A stretch of 64,000 bases of DNA, taken from contig SWBL01000081.1 in the NCBI GenBank assembly GCA_024195585.1, positions 62,001 through 126,000 of the forward strand, in the 5' to 3' direction. The notes under the pieces were generated by a model. That model did not search any database and was not told the DNA's origin. It worked only from the letters and a program-made list of their open reading frames with translations. How positions within the stretch are numbered: position 1 is the stretch's first letter; the number at the start of each line of letters is the position of its first letter. A program made the translations under genes and the position numbers. This document shows positions 44,066-55,925 of the stretch, piece by piece. The stretch comes from Aureobasidium sp. EXF-3400 (lineage: Eukaryota > Ascomycota > Dothideomycetes > Dothideales > Saccotheciaceae).

Positions 44066-44884
44066 CTACTCCAGAGGAACAAATCCAGCCGGAACAGTCT
44101 CCTCCTCAAACCACAGCTTTGTTGTTTCTGCAAACAGCAAGGGATCCTGCCAGATCCAGGGATGCCTCATATCAGGGTGCGTGACTGCTCTGGTAGCAGT
44201 GTTTGCCTCGCGTCCAATTCCAGCCAACTTCTTCGCGTCCTGCGGCCGATCATTCGAGGGAACCAAACCACCTTTTCCCGCTGCAATAACAAGAGTCCTC
44301 GCCGGCCACGGTCTAGGCCATTTCTCAGCATCGTCCGTTGTAGCAAATACTTGACGATAGTATTCCACAGTGCACATTTTAAGATCGGTGCGAGGCATAT
44401 CGATACCATCCATGGCCCAACGAATCCACGAACGAGGAATGGAGTATTCCAATCGCTGTTCCAACCAAATGGCATAAGGCAAATAAGCCGAAAACGCCGT
44501 GGTGCCAAAGACCTGAAACCCAGATACCAATACACAAGTTGCGATTTGCGGGTAGTGGGAGACTAGATGTATTGCTACATGGGCACCGAGACTGAAGCCT
44601 ACGATATAAGCTACACCATTGTGGGCGCGGTTGAGGATTAAAGAGTGTAGTGCATCAGCGGCCTCCGGAATGGAAAAGTGGTGGTCTTTTGCTATGCCGT
44701 GGCCGGGCAGATCGGGTGCCAGAAGGTGGTATTCTGGGAGGTGGGGTGTTATGAGATCCCAGCTGGAGCCTGTGCCGCAGGCACCGTGGACTAGGAGGAT
44801 GGTTTGTTTGGCTGTGGGGTTGAGCTCGAGGTGTGGGAGTTTTGAGTACTTGTCGGTGGTAGATTGATCAGGGGAAGACGGCAT
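44066..44884 (-). CDS. Alpha/beta hydrolase, intracellular
   Basis: Single exon, 272 aa. Fold marked by LVHGACGTGSSWD (oxyanion hole, residues 32-43), DLPGHG (58-63), nucleophile elbow GFSLG with Ser98, a late acid position around the PARTLVIAAGKGG strand, and a candidate catalytic His in DMRHPW near the C-terminus. No signal peptide. It resembles small esterase/C-C-hydrolase-type enzymes of the MhpC/DlhH-like kind; substrate unknown. The 3' end is 118 bp from the SNARE stop in convergent layout. Confidence 0.78.
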   Translation of the reverse strand: MPSSPDQSTTDKYSKLPHLELNPTAKQTILLVHGACGTGSSWDLITPHLPEYHLLAPDLPGHGIAKDHHFSIPEAADALHSLILNRAHNGVAYIVGFSLGAHVAIHLVSHYPQIATCVLVSGFQVFGTTAFSAYLPYAIWLEQRLEYSIPRSWIRWAMDGIDMPRTDLKMCTVEYYRQVFATTDDAEKWPRPWPARTLVIAAGKGGLVPSNDRPQDAKKLAGIGREANTATRAVTHPDMRHPWIWQDPLLFAETTKLWFEEETVPAGFVPLE

Positions 44885-45312
44885 TCTGAGTTATATGACC
44901 ATGGATATATCAAGAAGGCCGAGTCAAGGCTGCTGCTGTTTGAAGAAGTAAGAAGATATTGCACGTGGACCTCAATCCCTCGAAGGATCAAGGTCGCGAT
45001 TGGACGTCCACTTTGGACATGACAGCCATCTCAACATCAGTCGAGATAAGGCCACTGGGTAGTTCATATAGCCATACAGCCTGCGGTGTCAGGTAAAACA
45101 AGAGGTACAGAAGTAACAATTAGGGAAGGCTGGAGAGATACAGAAGGTGTATGGGTTATGCTTTTAGCACAGAGTTATGCAAAGTGTATAGAGCCAACCA
45201 TGACCTCATTACCCCAGCTTTCTGCTAGAGCGGGCATGTCATGACAGCAAGAGCTTCAATTCTGTCTCTGGACTTTCTTGCCTTCACGACACCAACAATT
45301 AGCATATCAATC
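44885..45312. other. Intergenic, divergent promoters
   Basis: 428 bp between the alpha/beta hydrolase and the two-TM protein. No gene recognised. Confidence 0.5.
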
Positions 45313-46578
45313 ATGGTCCTTGAGGAAGCAACAAACCACAGCGAGCCCAACTCGTTCGGCGAGCTTCCCACACCAGACGATGGCAGTGACGCTCAAACAC
45401 AGACTCGCTACCACATCAAGCTCGATCAGCTGCCTCGACCCGTCAACATATTCATGGTGCCCGTCCGAGACGATGCTATAGTCAAGACCATCTTAAGGAG
45501 CTGTCAGGAAGCCCAATCAGTCATACACCGCCCACTCACCCAGGACGAAGTCGACGCCATCAGCTATCACTTTGCAAAGTCACTACGGACGGTCTCATGG
45601 GGTCCGCCACTAGGTATCGCTGGTGGTGCTATCGCTGCATACCGTAGCATGAACAACTTCCGCTTCCCTGGTTATACTCCCAAGCCCGAGTCTGAAGGTG
45701 GTTCATTCAACCCTGAGCGCTTCGGCCCTGTGCGTGGACAGATGGCTCGTTATGCCTGGCACACGCTGCGTTTCCAGCTCTATGGTGCTGTCGGCATCTT
45801 CTTCGGCGGTCTATTTGCTGCCAGTTATGCCACTTCGGTGAATGCAGTCGAGACTGGCTCAGATCCTCGTATGAAAGATTACATCGAGGCGCTCAAGAAT
45901 CGCGCACAAAGACACACTGGCCAGATGCAACCTCAAGGTCAACGCAACCCCATTATGAGTCAGGAAGGTCGCATGGATCAACAAGCACAAAGGGCATCGC
46001 AGAGGCTTGGTATGGAAGATGCCTGGAAGCGTCAAGATGTTCAGCGCAGGGCTTCTGATTACGACGACATGAGTCCTACTGGAGGTGCTTGGATGGACGA
46101 CTACAAGCAGGAGGCTCAAGACACTGGCCTCTTGACAGACGAGCAACTCAATGCGCGCGCCCGCAGAGAACAATCAAACGCAGACCGTGCTGAAAGACTT
46201 GAAGAGTCTAAAGCCGCAGCCCAGGCACAATCTCGTATTGATCAATCACGAAGAAACAACAACAGCAGCAGCAGTGAAGATGCATCTCCACAGGCCACAC
46301 CTGCCCCTCGCTCTTCAGGAAGTGCATGGGACCGCATTAGACAAGAGTCCGCGACTTCCAAGGGCTCTCCACGCCAATCACCAACCAACACCCCTCAGGT
46401 CAGAAACGAACAACAAGAAGGCTCAACACTAGGCGATTCGTTTTCTTTCTCTTCGTCAGACGAGGAGAGACAGCTAGCCAAGATTGAAGCCCAGAAGGAG
46501 TTTGACGCAAGAGTGGAAAGAGAGCGCCAAGGAGGCGACTTTTCGGAGAGCGGCGGTAAGGGAGGATGGAGGAGATGA
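45313..46578 (+). CDS. Two-transmembrane hypothetical protein with disordered tail
   Basis: Single exon; I choose the ATG at 45313 (MVLEEATNHSEPN) because the upstream in-frame ATG at 45241 adds a hydrophobic leader that looks like UTR; a longer protein is possible. Residues after about 95 contain two membrane segments (WGPPLGIAGGAIAAYRSM and FQLYGAVGIFFGGLFAASYA) separated by a loop with FPGYTPKP. The C-terminal half is polar, Gln/Ser/Arg-rich and probably disordered, with an acidic SFSSSDEE motif and a charged helix. I recognise the pattern of an uncharacterised ascomycete membrane family, perhaps mitochondrial, but no function. Confidence 0.6.
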   Translation: MVLEEATNHSEPNSFGELPTPDDGSDAQTQTRYHIKLDQLPRPVNIFMVPVRDDAIVKTILRSCQEAQSVIHRPLTQDEVDAISYHFAKSLRTVSWGPPLGIAGGAIAAYRSMNNFRFPGYTPKPESEGGSFNPERFGPVRGQMARYAWHTLRFQLYGAVGIFFGGLFAASYATSVNAVETGSDPRMKDYIEALKNRAQRHTGQMQPQGQRNPIMSQEGRMDQQAQRASQRLGMEDAWKRQDVQRRASDYDDMSPTGGAWMDDYKQEAQDTGLLTDEQLNARARREQSNADRAERLEESKAAAQAQSRIDQSRRNNNSSSSEDASPQATPAPRSSGSAWDRIRQESATSKGSPRQSPTNTPQVRNEQQEGSTLGDSFSFSSSDEERQLAKIEAQKEFDARVERERQGGDFSESGGKGGWRR

Positions 46579-47795
46579 TCCGCTCATCACTGAATGACCT
46601 GCAACTGTATATAACCTGTATAACACACTCAAGATAGCTATACGACGAGCTCATCGAGATCAGAATGTGCCTCCTCGGCAATGCGCTCAAGCGAGTAATG
46701 CCCAAAGTATATATTTCTGTACGGAAATAGCGGCAGTCCGGTTCTTTTTGCAAAACAAGAAATTGGTTATCCGGTGCTTGGCCTACCTGACTTGTACATG
46801 TCTTGGCCTGCATGTTGAAGAAGTTGTTGTCACACATGCAGAACTAGAGCACCTCATGATCGTGGATGGCTCCTCGAGGCAACCGATGAAGCCCGAATTA
46901 TCAGCCTGATGAGGTGAGATGTGGGACTTTTGATTCAGGTTTGGTGCGGAATGACGACCTAGCAGAGTACTGTAGAGGACAAAGATTCCGAAGGATCAGA
47001 TAGAGATAGGACTTGGCCGCCGTTATCGTTATACCAATATAGAACACCAAGACCAGCAGGAAATAGGCAGCCAAGAAGTGTATTACGACGACTTCCCCGA
47101 ACCCATGAGTCGTGGAACCCTTCTCCTCATTTCTGTATGATGCCAGAGATTTATCTAATGGCGTGCTATGGAGATCAAACAGGTGTATATGAGCAGAAGA
47201 ACGAAAATGTGATTAGGGCATTTCTTGATACACCTCCGATGCTGGTAGATAACCTAGCTTACGACGCGCATGAGCGACAAACAGCATTCCCCCCTGCAAC
47301 AAGAAGGTCAATCCCTCGGCAGCGCAATCACACTCATGTGCCATGATAACACCAAAACATTCTTGGCGGGAAAGCAACAAGGATTGGCCCTGCCAAGCAA
47401 AGCAGATTTGATCTAGCCGAAGCAGCCGATGCGCCCCCAAGCCTTGGGAAGCAATCCCGAAGATTATTGTCGGCACAGAATACCAAGGCTATGACTAGCA
47501 AACACCAAAACCAGGACCATGCGCTGTCTGGAGAAGCGGGCAAAGGGAAATCGATTTTCTTCTTTACCTTGATTTCTTGATTACCCTTAAGGATTGACAC
47601 GAGCTGTTTTTGGCATAACGACATTCTTTGCGCATCACATACAATCACTCAAAGGCCTCCGTCATAACGGACAATTGAATTCCGCTTTCAATATAGAAGA
47701 AGGATCGGGAACGGGCTTCTTTGGACTTCAAGAGAAAGAGCAAGGATTTACATCCACAGCAACCTATCAACAACCAACACAAGACATAACAGACA
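46579..47795. other. Intergenic, no gene seen
   Basis: 1.2 kb with only short frames (largest under 150 codons, no features). It holds the transporter's promoter. Confidence 0.5.
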
Positions 47796-48935
47796 ATGAT
47801 GGCCACCTCACTACCACCAGCAGACGCTGCGTCATCCCCACGCTTGAGCTCTCAATCCCAGTCGCTCGACCTGCGCAGTCCAGCCTCTTTCGCCGAATCC
47901 TTCGAGATGGACGAGACCTCACCCTCAGCAGGCCTTCTCTCCCAAATGGACCATGCAGAGAAACAGAGTCCCGTCGACGCCCAAACACCAAGAAATGACG
48001 GACACGAATACACAATCAGCACAAGAACAAAAATGATCTGCCTGGGCCTATACTTCTTGATGAATCTGGGCTTGACGTTATACAACAAAGCCGTCTTGGG
48101 CAAGTTCAACTTCCCTTGGTTATTGACGACGTTCCACACTACTTCTGCGGCTTTGGGGTGTTGGACTATCATGCTCGTGGCTCCGGAGCAATTGAAGTTG
48201 AGTCATGTGGGAAGGAGAGAGCAGATGGTGTTGGCGGCTTTCTCGATGCTTTTTACCGTCAACATTGCTATCAGCAATGTGTCGCTTGCCATGGTTTCTG
48301 TTCCTTTCCACCAGATTGTCAGATCTACTACCCCTGTGGCTACCATCTTGATCTACCGCTGGCTTGGACGCAGTTACGGTACCATGACTTATGTCTCTCT
48401 GATCCCGATCGTGGCTGGAGTAGGACTGAGCACCTATGGAGATTACTACGCCACTCTACTCGGTGCTTCACTCACTTTCCTGGGCGTCTTCTTGGCTGCC
48501 CTCAAGACAGTCGCGACCAACAAACTCCTCACTGGCAGCCTCAAACTCCCCGCTTTGGAACTCCTCTTGCGCATGTCACCGCTAGCTGCTGTTCAAAGTC
48601 TCCTCTGGGCATTCGCAACAGGCGAAGTATCAGCCTTCCTCGACTTTACCGCAGAAGGAAAAATGAATGCTGGACTCATCCTCGCATTGCTCGGAAATGG
48701 ATTCTTGGCTTTCATGCTCAATGTCACCAGTTTCCAGACCAACAAGCTGGCTGGTGCGTTGACATTGTCGGTTTGTGGCAATGTCAAGCAGATCTTGACT
48801 GTCATCTTGGGCATTGTGTTGTTTAAAATTAATGTCAGACCGATGAATGCTGTGGGCATGGCGATCGCGTTGGGAGGAGCGGCGTGGTATAGCAAGGTCG
48901 AGCTGGATGTCAAGAGAGCTAGTGCGAGATCCTAG
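47796..48935 (+). CDS. Nucleotide-sugar/triose-phosphate (TPT/DMT) transporter
   Basis: Single exon, 379 aa; two adjacent ATGs (47796, 47799) could both initiate. After a Ser-rich cytosolic N-terminus (1-75) there are about ten membrane helices in the drug/metabolite transporter fold, with family landmarks NLGLTLYNKAVLGKFNFPW in the first helix, FHQIVRSTTPVATILIYRW, and ALKTVATNKLLTG. The C-terminal NVKQILTVILGI segment and KINVRPMNAVGMAIALGG fit GDP-mannose/UDP-sugar and triose-phosphate carriers of the Golgi or ER. The exact sugar is not predictable. Confidence 0.88.
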   Translation: MMATSLPPADAASSPRLSSQSQSLDLRSPASFAESFEMDETSPSAGLLSQMDHAEKQSPVDAQTPRNDGHEYTISTRTKMICLGLYFLMNLGLTLYNKAVLGKFNFPWLLTTFHTTSAALGCWTIMLVAPEQLKLSHVGRREQMVLAAFSMLFTVNIAISNVSLAMVSVPFHQIVRSTTPVATILIYRWLGRSYGTMTYVSLIPIVAGVGLSTYGDYYATLLGASLTFLGVFLAALKTVATNKLLTGSLKLPALELLLRMSPLAAVQSLLWAFATGEVSAFLDFTAEGKMNAGLILALLGNGFLAFMLNVTSFQTNKLAGALTLSVCGNVKQILTVILGIVLFKINVRPMNAVGMAIALGGAAWYSKVELDVKRASARS

Positions 48936-49152
48936 ATGGAGAATGTCGCATACATGTGCTTACGCATTAACATTGGCGCAAAGCATTTGCATGGGAGAAG
49001 GAGATGGTGGAATTCATAATGTCTTTCCAAATACAGGATAGAAGGTAATATATACGCCATTAACGCCTCGCTGAACCGTGTTGGATGAATGCTTGAATGA
49101 TGATGGTGGAAGATGTAGAAAGTGGTCATGGCTCGTGACAGATTGAAAGAGC

Positions 49153-49865
49153 TCAACCCAATGTCTTGATCTTTTTCTTCTTCTTGTCAGGTTGTTTTCC
49201 CTTCTGGAAGTCGCGCCAGGAACCAATGCGCTCCTCACGCGACTGTTCCCACTTGGTCTCAAACTCTCTCTTCCTCTTGCGCTCAGCAATCTCGTCTTCC
49301 TCCTTCTTCTGAGCACGACCCTCCTCCTGCATCTGAGCCTTCATTCTCTTTCTCCTCCGTAGTTCTTCATCGACCAGCACAACCTTTGTCTTTTCTCTCC
49401 AAGCCTTGCGGAACTCATCATCAGGATCCTTGACTTCTTCGCTGTCGACGGTGAGTTTGCGCTCGCGCATCAACAGCATACGTGCATCTGCTATGCATTC
49501 GTCTAGTTTCGCTCTCTCCTTTTCATCCAGTAGTGCTTGTTGGGCTTTTGCGAGGCGATCGAAAGCATCAGGAGCCGAAGGATTTGAGGTTTTGTCAGGA
49601 TGGATGAGGAGGGATTTCATGCGGTAACATTTCTTGATGTCGTTGTCTGGGACACCGGGTTGAAGATCGAGGACGGCGTAGGCATCGAGACGGAAGGCTT
49701 TGAGGATGCGATCGATTTCAGCGTCCTGCGAATGGGTTAGTGGGATAAGATGTGGAGTGGCAGAGGATGAAGACGGACCTTGTCGAATTCTTTTGATTCT
49801 TTGGCAATGGCGGCGAGGATGTATTCGTCCGAGAGCTCCTTCGGCTCAGGCTTCTTGTCGGACAT
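49153..49865 (-). CDS. DNAJC8/Spf31-type J-domain protein
   Basis: Two exons, 49779..49865 and 49153..49725 (GTCCGT donor, CGCAG acceptor), give 219 aa. The splice joins ...ESKEFDK to DAEIDRILKAFRLD, producing the full J domain: YAVLDLQPGVPDNDIKKCYR, then the HPD motif in LLIHPDKTSNP. The C-terminal half is a long, highly charged helix ending in a Lys-rich tail. Human DNAJC8 and S. pombe Spf31 are spliceosome-associated; a nuclear role is inferred. It is divergent from DBP4 with 194 bp between the two start codons. Confidence 0.88.
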
Positions 49866-50059
49866 GACGGGTGATTGTAGTTGTGTGCACAAGATCAGAT
49901 TGAATGTCGAGTCTGGCTGGAGAGGGAAATGCGGGTGACGGAAGGCACGACCGAGGTGGCGCGTGCACCCAAAAAGTTGTCGCGGAGTTAAGCATGTGAA
50001 AGTCCTTCCTAACTCTGGACTTTTTCCTTCCCGCCTATTCAATACACAACCAGCCAGAC

Positions 50060-52500
50060 ATGGCGCCACACGTAACTGGTCGCACCAAGCCCACGAAACC
50101 AAAGAAGCAGCAGCGTTCCACCAAGCGCAAGCGAGACGATGTCGATGTCGAAAAGCTAGAGCAGCTGGTTCAGGGTCTGGTCAGTCTTGCCCGAACTTTC
50201 TCTGTCCAACAACTTGTCTAACCTCCGAACAGGATTCTAAAGGCAGCTACACTTCATTCTCTGATCTTCCGCTCTCTCTACCTACTCAAGAAGGCCTGAA
50301 GGCCTGCCACTTCACTACCCTCACTCCCATCCAAGCACGCGCCATTCCTCTCGCCCTCCATGGTTTCGACATCCTGGGTGCCGCCAAAACCGGTTCTGGA
50401 AAGACTCTCGCCTTCATCATCCCTGTTCTCGAGAACCTGTACCGCAAGCAATGTGTCGGCCAAGACGCTGGTCTAGGTGCCATGATCATCGCCCCTACTC
50501 GCGAACTCGCCATCCAAATTTTCGACGTCCTGGTCAAGATTGGAAGAAAGGGTCACTTGTTCTCAGCCGGTCTTGTTATTGGTGGAAAGAGTCTGCAAGA
50601 AGAACAAAACGCTCTCGCCCGTATGAACATTGTTGTGTGCACACCTGGTCGTATGCTCCAGCACTTGTCGCAAACCGCTCTCTTCTCTGTCGACAATGTC
50701 CAGATGCTTGTTCTTGACGAGGCCGATCGGATCTTGGATATGGGCTTTCAGCGCGATCTGGATGCCATTCTCGAGTACTTGCCCAAGGACCGTCAGACTC
50801 TGCTCTTCTCAGCCACCCAGACAAAGCGTGTTTCCGACCTCGCACGTCTCAGCTTGAGAGACCCCGAATACGTCTCGACCTCGGAACAGGGCGAGTCTGC
50901 CACTCCCAAGTCTCTGCAACAAAATTACGTTCTTACTCCTCTTCCTGACAAACTCGACACTCTGTGGTCTTTCATTCAGACTTGCAAAAAATCAAAGATC
51001 ATCGTCTTCTTGTCATCTGGAAAGCAGGTGCGTTTTGTTTACGAAGCCTTCCGTCACATGCAACCTGGTATCCCTCTTCTACATCTCCACGGTCGTCAGA
51101 AGCAAACTGCTCGTCTCGACATTACCACCAAATTCTCACACGCCCAACACTCTTGCATGTTCGCAACAGATGTAGCTGCAAGAGGTCTGGATTTCCCCGC
51201 CGTCGATTGGGTCGTTCAACTGGATGCTCCTGAAGATGCCGACACATACATTCACCGTGTAGGCCGTACTGCCCGTTATGAGCGCGATGGTAAAGCCGTG
51301 CTTTTCCTTGATCCCAGCGAGGAAGAAGGCATGCTGTCCCGTCTCGAAGCCAAGAAGGTTCCAATCGAGCGCATTAGCGTCAAGCAAAAGAAACAACAAT
51401 CTATCAAGCCTCAACTACAAAACATGTGTTTCAAGGACCCCACGCTCAAGTACCTTGGTCAGAAGGCATTTGCCAGTTACGTCCGCAGCATCCACATTCA
51501 GAAAGATAAGGAGACCTTCAAACTCGACAAACTGAATCTCGAAGAATATGCAGCAAGTCTTGGTTTGCCTGGTGCACCCAAGATCAAGTTTATTGCTGGA
51601 GACGACGCAAAGGCCAGAAAGAATGCACCCAGAGCACAGCTGGACGACTCGGAAGACGACAGCGAAGGCGAGAAGGGAGACAAGAAGAAGCCGGAAGTCC
51701 GCACAAAGTACGACCGCATGTTCGAGCGCAAGAACCAGGATGTTCTGGCAGATCACTACGCGAAGATGGTTCGCGACGACGACATCGAAGCGTTGGATGG
51801 CACGCAAATGTCCGACGACGATTTGTTCAGTGTCAAACGCCGTATCCCTGTTCAGGAAGAGAAGGAGGATTCATCAGACGAGGAGACCACATCAGCAGTG
51901 GCAGATGTGGCTTTACCGCCTGGCGCAAAGGCCGTTCACATCCCTGGAGCCAAGGATGCGCTCATCATCGACAGCAAGAGAAGAGAAAAACTACTCAAGA
52001 GCAAGAAGAAGCTACTCAAATTCAAGGAAAGTGGTCAGAAGCTTGTTTTCGACGACGAAGGAAACGCACACCAGATCTACGAGCTCGAAGACGAAGACGC
52101 CTTCAAGGCAAAGGGAACAGCAGAAGAGCAACGCCAAAAGTTCTTGGAAGAGGAGGCACAAAGAGTTCGCGAATCGGATCTCTTGGACAAAGCACTCGCC
52201 AAGGAAAAGAAGCGTGCAAAGAAGGAGAAGCGCAAGGAGAGGGAAAGAGGAGAAGAAGCTGGTTCCGAAGACGAAGACGATGCACCACAACTCGCCGATG
52301 CTTCAGAAGACTTCAAGAAGTTCCTTGCTGGTTCGGAAGATGCTTCAGAAGCAGAGGAAGACGAGGACGAACAGCCAAAGAAGAAGCAAAAGAAATGGTT
52401 CGAGGGAGAGGGTCGCAGGACGGATATGGGCAGCAGAGAAGAAGCTGCTCCAGAGACGCTTGCGGATCTGGAAGCTTTGGCTGCTGGATTGTTGGGTTAA
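50060..52500 (+). CDS. dbp4: ATP-dependent RNA helicase Dbp4
   Basis: Two exons, 50060..50179 and 50233..52500, give 795 aa. DEAD-box motifs are all present: Q motif ([11 protein letters not shown], 69-79), I AKTGSGKT (91-98), Ia PTRELA, Ib TPGR, II DEAD (202-205), III SAT (233-235), [18 protein letters not shown]. The long Lys/Glu-rich C-terminal third with charged coiled-coil stretches and the [23 protein letters not shown] segment after the core identify Dbp4/Hca4 rather than other DEAD proteins. Dbp4 works in the nucleolus in release of U14 snoRNA and 40S subunit biogenesis. Confidence 0.94.
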
Positions 52501-53713
52501 AGACCTCTTTTCTTACATTGTTTATCGTTTGCATAATTGTTCGAAAGATATCCAAAATGTACTCTTTTCGTTGCAAAATCAGCATTTGTGTCAAAGGAGG
52601 TGAGGAGAAAGCGTGTGATCTGGAGTCACCATGTCAAAGTCAAAGATTCAACTGGACCTCAGATATTCATTCCTTCTGCTCTTCACCAAAGCTTCGATTG
52701 TTTCGACCTCCCCCTTGCCGCACCTCAGATCGATGGCCAAGCATTTTGCAGTTGCCGAGGAAGGTGCTTGGGTTCTATGCTTGGCATGGATGAATGACGC
52801 TTGTCACCTCGATATCCTTTCTTCCTCCACCTCTGTAACGATCATCGACAACAACATTTGCGTCAACTGTGTATTTCTTCCAAGGAGGCGCAGCAATGCC
52901 CCAGTGTCAGTTATTGCCGAGCGTAAACTCTAGAAGCAGAGTCGAAGTGCGGAGTGACTCCGAGTGGACATCGATTTGGTTCATCTTCCGCTGCTTTCCT
53001 GTTCGTATCGGAGCGAGCAACGGACCATATGATGGCATGCCTTTACATTTATCCAGAGAACTCCAAGAACAGGCGATTTCCAGCGCACTACTTCCGGAGG
53101 GTTTCGAGTATGACGAATGGGATGGACTTTATTCCCGCTCGCAGGAGTTTAAAAGACACGTGAAGAATAAGGTTTCCGGCAGACCCGCGGGGTGAGGCAG
53201 AAGACTTCTAGCTTGATGATATGGTTTGTTGCAGCGAGTTGCCGTTGAATAGCGAGGAAGATCTCGCGGTGAGCGATGTCACTCAGTGTTCTGGGAGGCA
53301 TTGTTCTTGGCGTTTTCTGTGCATGGTATGGAATCGTGTGGTTGACAACAACATCCGCGGACGAACGTCGCAACCGTATGCCTAGGTTCGAGAGGGAGTG
53401 TGGATTAGCAACCTTTGTATCGTCTCAGCTGTCCACAACTACCGAAGACGAGAGATATGCTTCCTTTCATGGCGGTGTAAAAAGACAACGACGTAGGTAA
53501 GCGGAACGATAAAGGTAATTGAGCCTCATCAGCCACAAAGAGTACAAGAACCATTTCCCATCCTATCATTCGCGCCTTCCCCTCTCCATCCAACTCGCCT
53601 ACTTATCCATCTTTTGTAATTGTGTTAAGCATAGCCCAAAAGCGTCCTTCTCTCTCACAAGTCACACCTTTTTCTCTTAAGGATTTGTTTTCTGAAGCAA
53701 GTTCTACTCAAAA
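52501..53713. other. Intergenic, no gene supported
   Basis: 1.2 kb. A plus-strand frame ending at 53195 has a short protein-like tail (GFEYDEWDGLYSRSQEF) and 53276..53500 encodes one hydrophobic segment after an ATG, but neither gives a complete sensible protein or good splice sites that I can defend. A decayed or spliced small gene is possible. Confidence 0.4.
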
Positions 53714-54470
53714 ATGCCACCGACCCTCCACCTCGTCCGTCACGCCGAAGGCTTCCACAACTCCGCATGGCACGGCGAAGGCATCCACGACCCTCTTCTC
53801 ACCGAAAAAGGAGAAGCCCAATGCGCCGAACTATGCAAAAACTTTCCCCACCACGACAAAATCGATATGCTCATGGCCTCGTAAGTGTTTGGCATCCCCA
53901 TAATACCCAAGTTTTCAAAACGCCAGCCACCAGATTTCCCAATACTGACCCATCCTCAACAAAAGACCCATGAAACGCACAATCCAAACCTGCAAATTCA
54001 GTTTCAAGCCTGCGGTAGACAAAGGCTTGCAGATTTTACTCATGCCACTGGCACAAGAAAGCAGCAATGAACCCATGGACACAGGCTCCTCTGTCTCGGA
54101 TATAAAATCCCTCTTTGGCGATTTGGTAGACGAACACCGGATCGCTGATGTATATCCACACTGGACTACCAATTGTGGACGTTTCGACACTGATCCTGAA
54201 ACCATGATCGACAGAGCCAAAATGCTGCGATTGTATATCAGAGATAGGGAAGAGAAGAACATCGTTTTGGTGTCTCATGGTACTTTTGCGCATGCATTGA
54301 CTGGAAATTTTACGGAGGAGGGGGTCCAGACGACGAGGATGTGGGAAAATGCTGAGTGTAGGACTTATACTTTTGCAGATGGGCCTGGAGCGGAGATTAT
54401 CGAGACTGAGGAGAGTAAGAAGAGGAGACCGAGTTTGGAGATTTCTTCTGGTGAGGAAGGAGAGGAGTGA
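53714..54470 (+). CDS. Histidine phosphatase (phosphoglycerate-mutase-like)
   Basis: Two exons, 53714..53880 and 53966..54470 (GTAAGT donor, ACTGAC branch, AAAAG acceptor), give 223 aa. The catalytic RHAEG motif is right at the N-terminus with His10 the phospho-acceptor, and the second histidine lies in VSHGTFAHAL. The split codon joins LMAS to PMKRTIQTC, the usual SPxxR(T)xQT region. No signal peptide. Such cytosolic proteins are broad phosphatases of the PMU1 type; the substrate is unknown. Convergent with the Hsp31-like gene, only 63 bp between stops. Confidence 0.86.
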
Positions 54471-54533
54471 GGTGTTGTCTTTCTTTGTTATGTACGTTAT
54501 CATTCAGCGCTGTTCACGTCAATCAAGTGCATC

Positions 54534-55415
54534 CTACGACAAATTTTCAATCTCCTTGAGTAGTGTGTTCGCAGCCAGTTTTCCCAGGTTGTTCGAAGCC
54601 AGCGGAGAATCTCCAGTCAACACATATCGATCCTGATGAGTTTGTCCAGTAATCTTGTCGTTGATAGGAGTCACCCCAAGCTTTTTCAACTCCTCACCCA
54701 CCAACCAACTCATCTTGCCAGGAATGTATCCAATATCAATGTTTGCTCCACTGTCCAGCGAATCAGGGAAAACATCAATCTTGTATCCCTCATAGATGAA
54801 CTTTTCTCCTTCGGGTTTGGCGAGGTCGACTGCCAACATGCAAGCAGGACCATGGCAGAGAGTAATAAGGTAGCGCTTATTGGCATCTGCCCAGCGAAGA
54901 ATATTGCCTACAACAGGCGACTGAGGGATCCCGTTCAACGCTCCATGTCCACCGGGCACAAAGACACCAATATAAGGCGTTTCCTTGTCGAAACCCTTGC
55001 CCCAGACATCCGACAGCGCCAAAGGGTTCCTCATCTTCTGCTTGTACTTTTCGTAAATGTCCTTGACAGCCTCATCTTCCTTTGGGAACGCCCACATCTC
55101 CAATTTTACAGGCTGGCCTGTCAGAGTTGCCACATCGAGGTCGAAGCCAGCGGCGTCGAGATGTAACATAGGTAACAACATTTCCACTGGATGGTTTCCG
55201 GTTGAGAAGAACTTTCCATCTGCCATGCGCAGATAACGTTCTTGGGTACCGATGACGAGGATCTTCCACTTTTTGCCCTTGTAGGCATTGGGGTAGTTGG
55301 CACCGTCGAAGTCGGTCTTGGGAGCGACGTATTGGGTTAGAGAGTAGGGAGAGGGGAAGTAGGCGTCATCTTCGGCTTGGTCGGGGACAGGTTTGCGATC
55401 TTGTGACTCTGACAT
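54534..55415 (-). CDS. Hsp31/HchA-type DJ-1/PfpI protein (glyoxalase III-like)
   Basis: Single exon, 293 aa from the ATG at 55415; an upstream frame extension has no support. The fold is marked by [20 protein letters not shown] (His75 and Glu79 in the metal/active site region), FVPGGHGAL, and the nucleophile elbow TLCHGPA with Cys187-His188. The length and insertions match the bacterial HchA/fungal Hsp31-like subgroup rather than short DJ-1 proteins. Members act as glutathione-independent glyoxalases and stress chaperones in the cytosol. Confidence 0.88.
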   Translation of the reverse strand: MSESQDRKPVPDQAEDDAYFPSPYSLTQYVAPKTDFDGANYPNAYKGKKWKILVIGTQERYLRMADGKFFSTGNHPVEMLLPMLHLDAAGFDLDVATLTGQPVKLEMWAFPKEDEAVKDIYEKYKQKMRNPLALSDVWGKGFDKETPYIGVFVPGGHGALNGIPQSPVVGNILRWADANKRYLITLCHGPACMLAVDLAKPEGEKFIYEGYKIDVFPDSLDSGANIDIGYIPGKMSWLVGEELKKLGVTPINDKITGQTHQDRYVLTGDSPLASNNLGKLAANTLLKEIENLS

Positions 55416-55925
55416 TGTTGGAGCTGATGAGTTTCTTGGATGAGAAGGTTGACTTGATTGATTTGTTCCATCAGGATAGCAAGTACGACTGCTTACATAT
55501 AAGTACTCGAGCCCTAAGCACGGAAGGAGCTCCGCTGTCACGCTGACGTAGCGTGCGGGGCCCCCACCGTCAACATGTGGTGATGTGCATCCGATTAGCT
55601 TGAAAGAGACAAATCTGACACCTGCCAGCATGATTCGATCAGGGTAGCTTTAGTAAGCAGACTGATATTGTATCAGGGCCCGCTGACATCCCAACCATCA
55701 TGATGGCGTTGCCTCATCTCAACTTCGCGCCATAAATCACTCACGACCTTTGGACCAAGGCTGCTTTGGTGTCGTCAGAAACAAAACACAGGAGGCCATG
55801 GCCCTGGAAGCGTCACAAGATGTAGGGTTTCTCGAAAGAAGTTGTGTGACAGATGTGTGTTTTTACAGCGGCAAGAGTGGGCTGCAGTGAAGGTTAATCC
55901 CCCAAGTAGAGCATCTCGAAGTAGG
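55416..55925. other. Intergenic left of MITE copy B
   Basis: Promoter side of the Hsp31-like gene; no gene recognised. Confidence 0.5.

Noticed and set aside
53276..53500. 74-aa frame with one hydrophobic segment
   Set aside because: Starts with a plausible membrane helix but continues as Arg-rich sequence with no match; probably chance.
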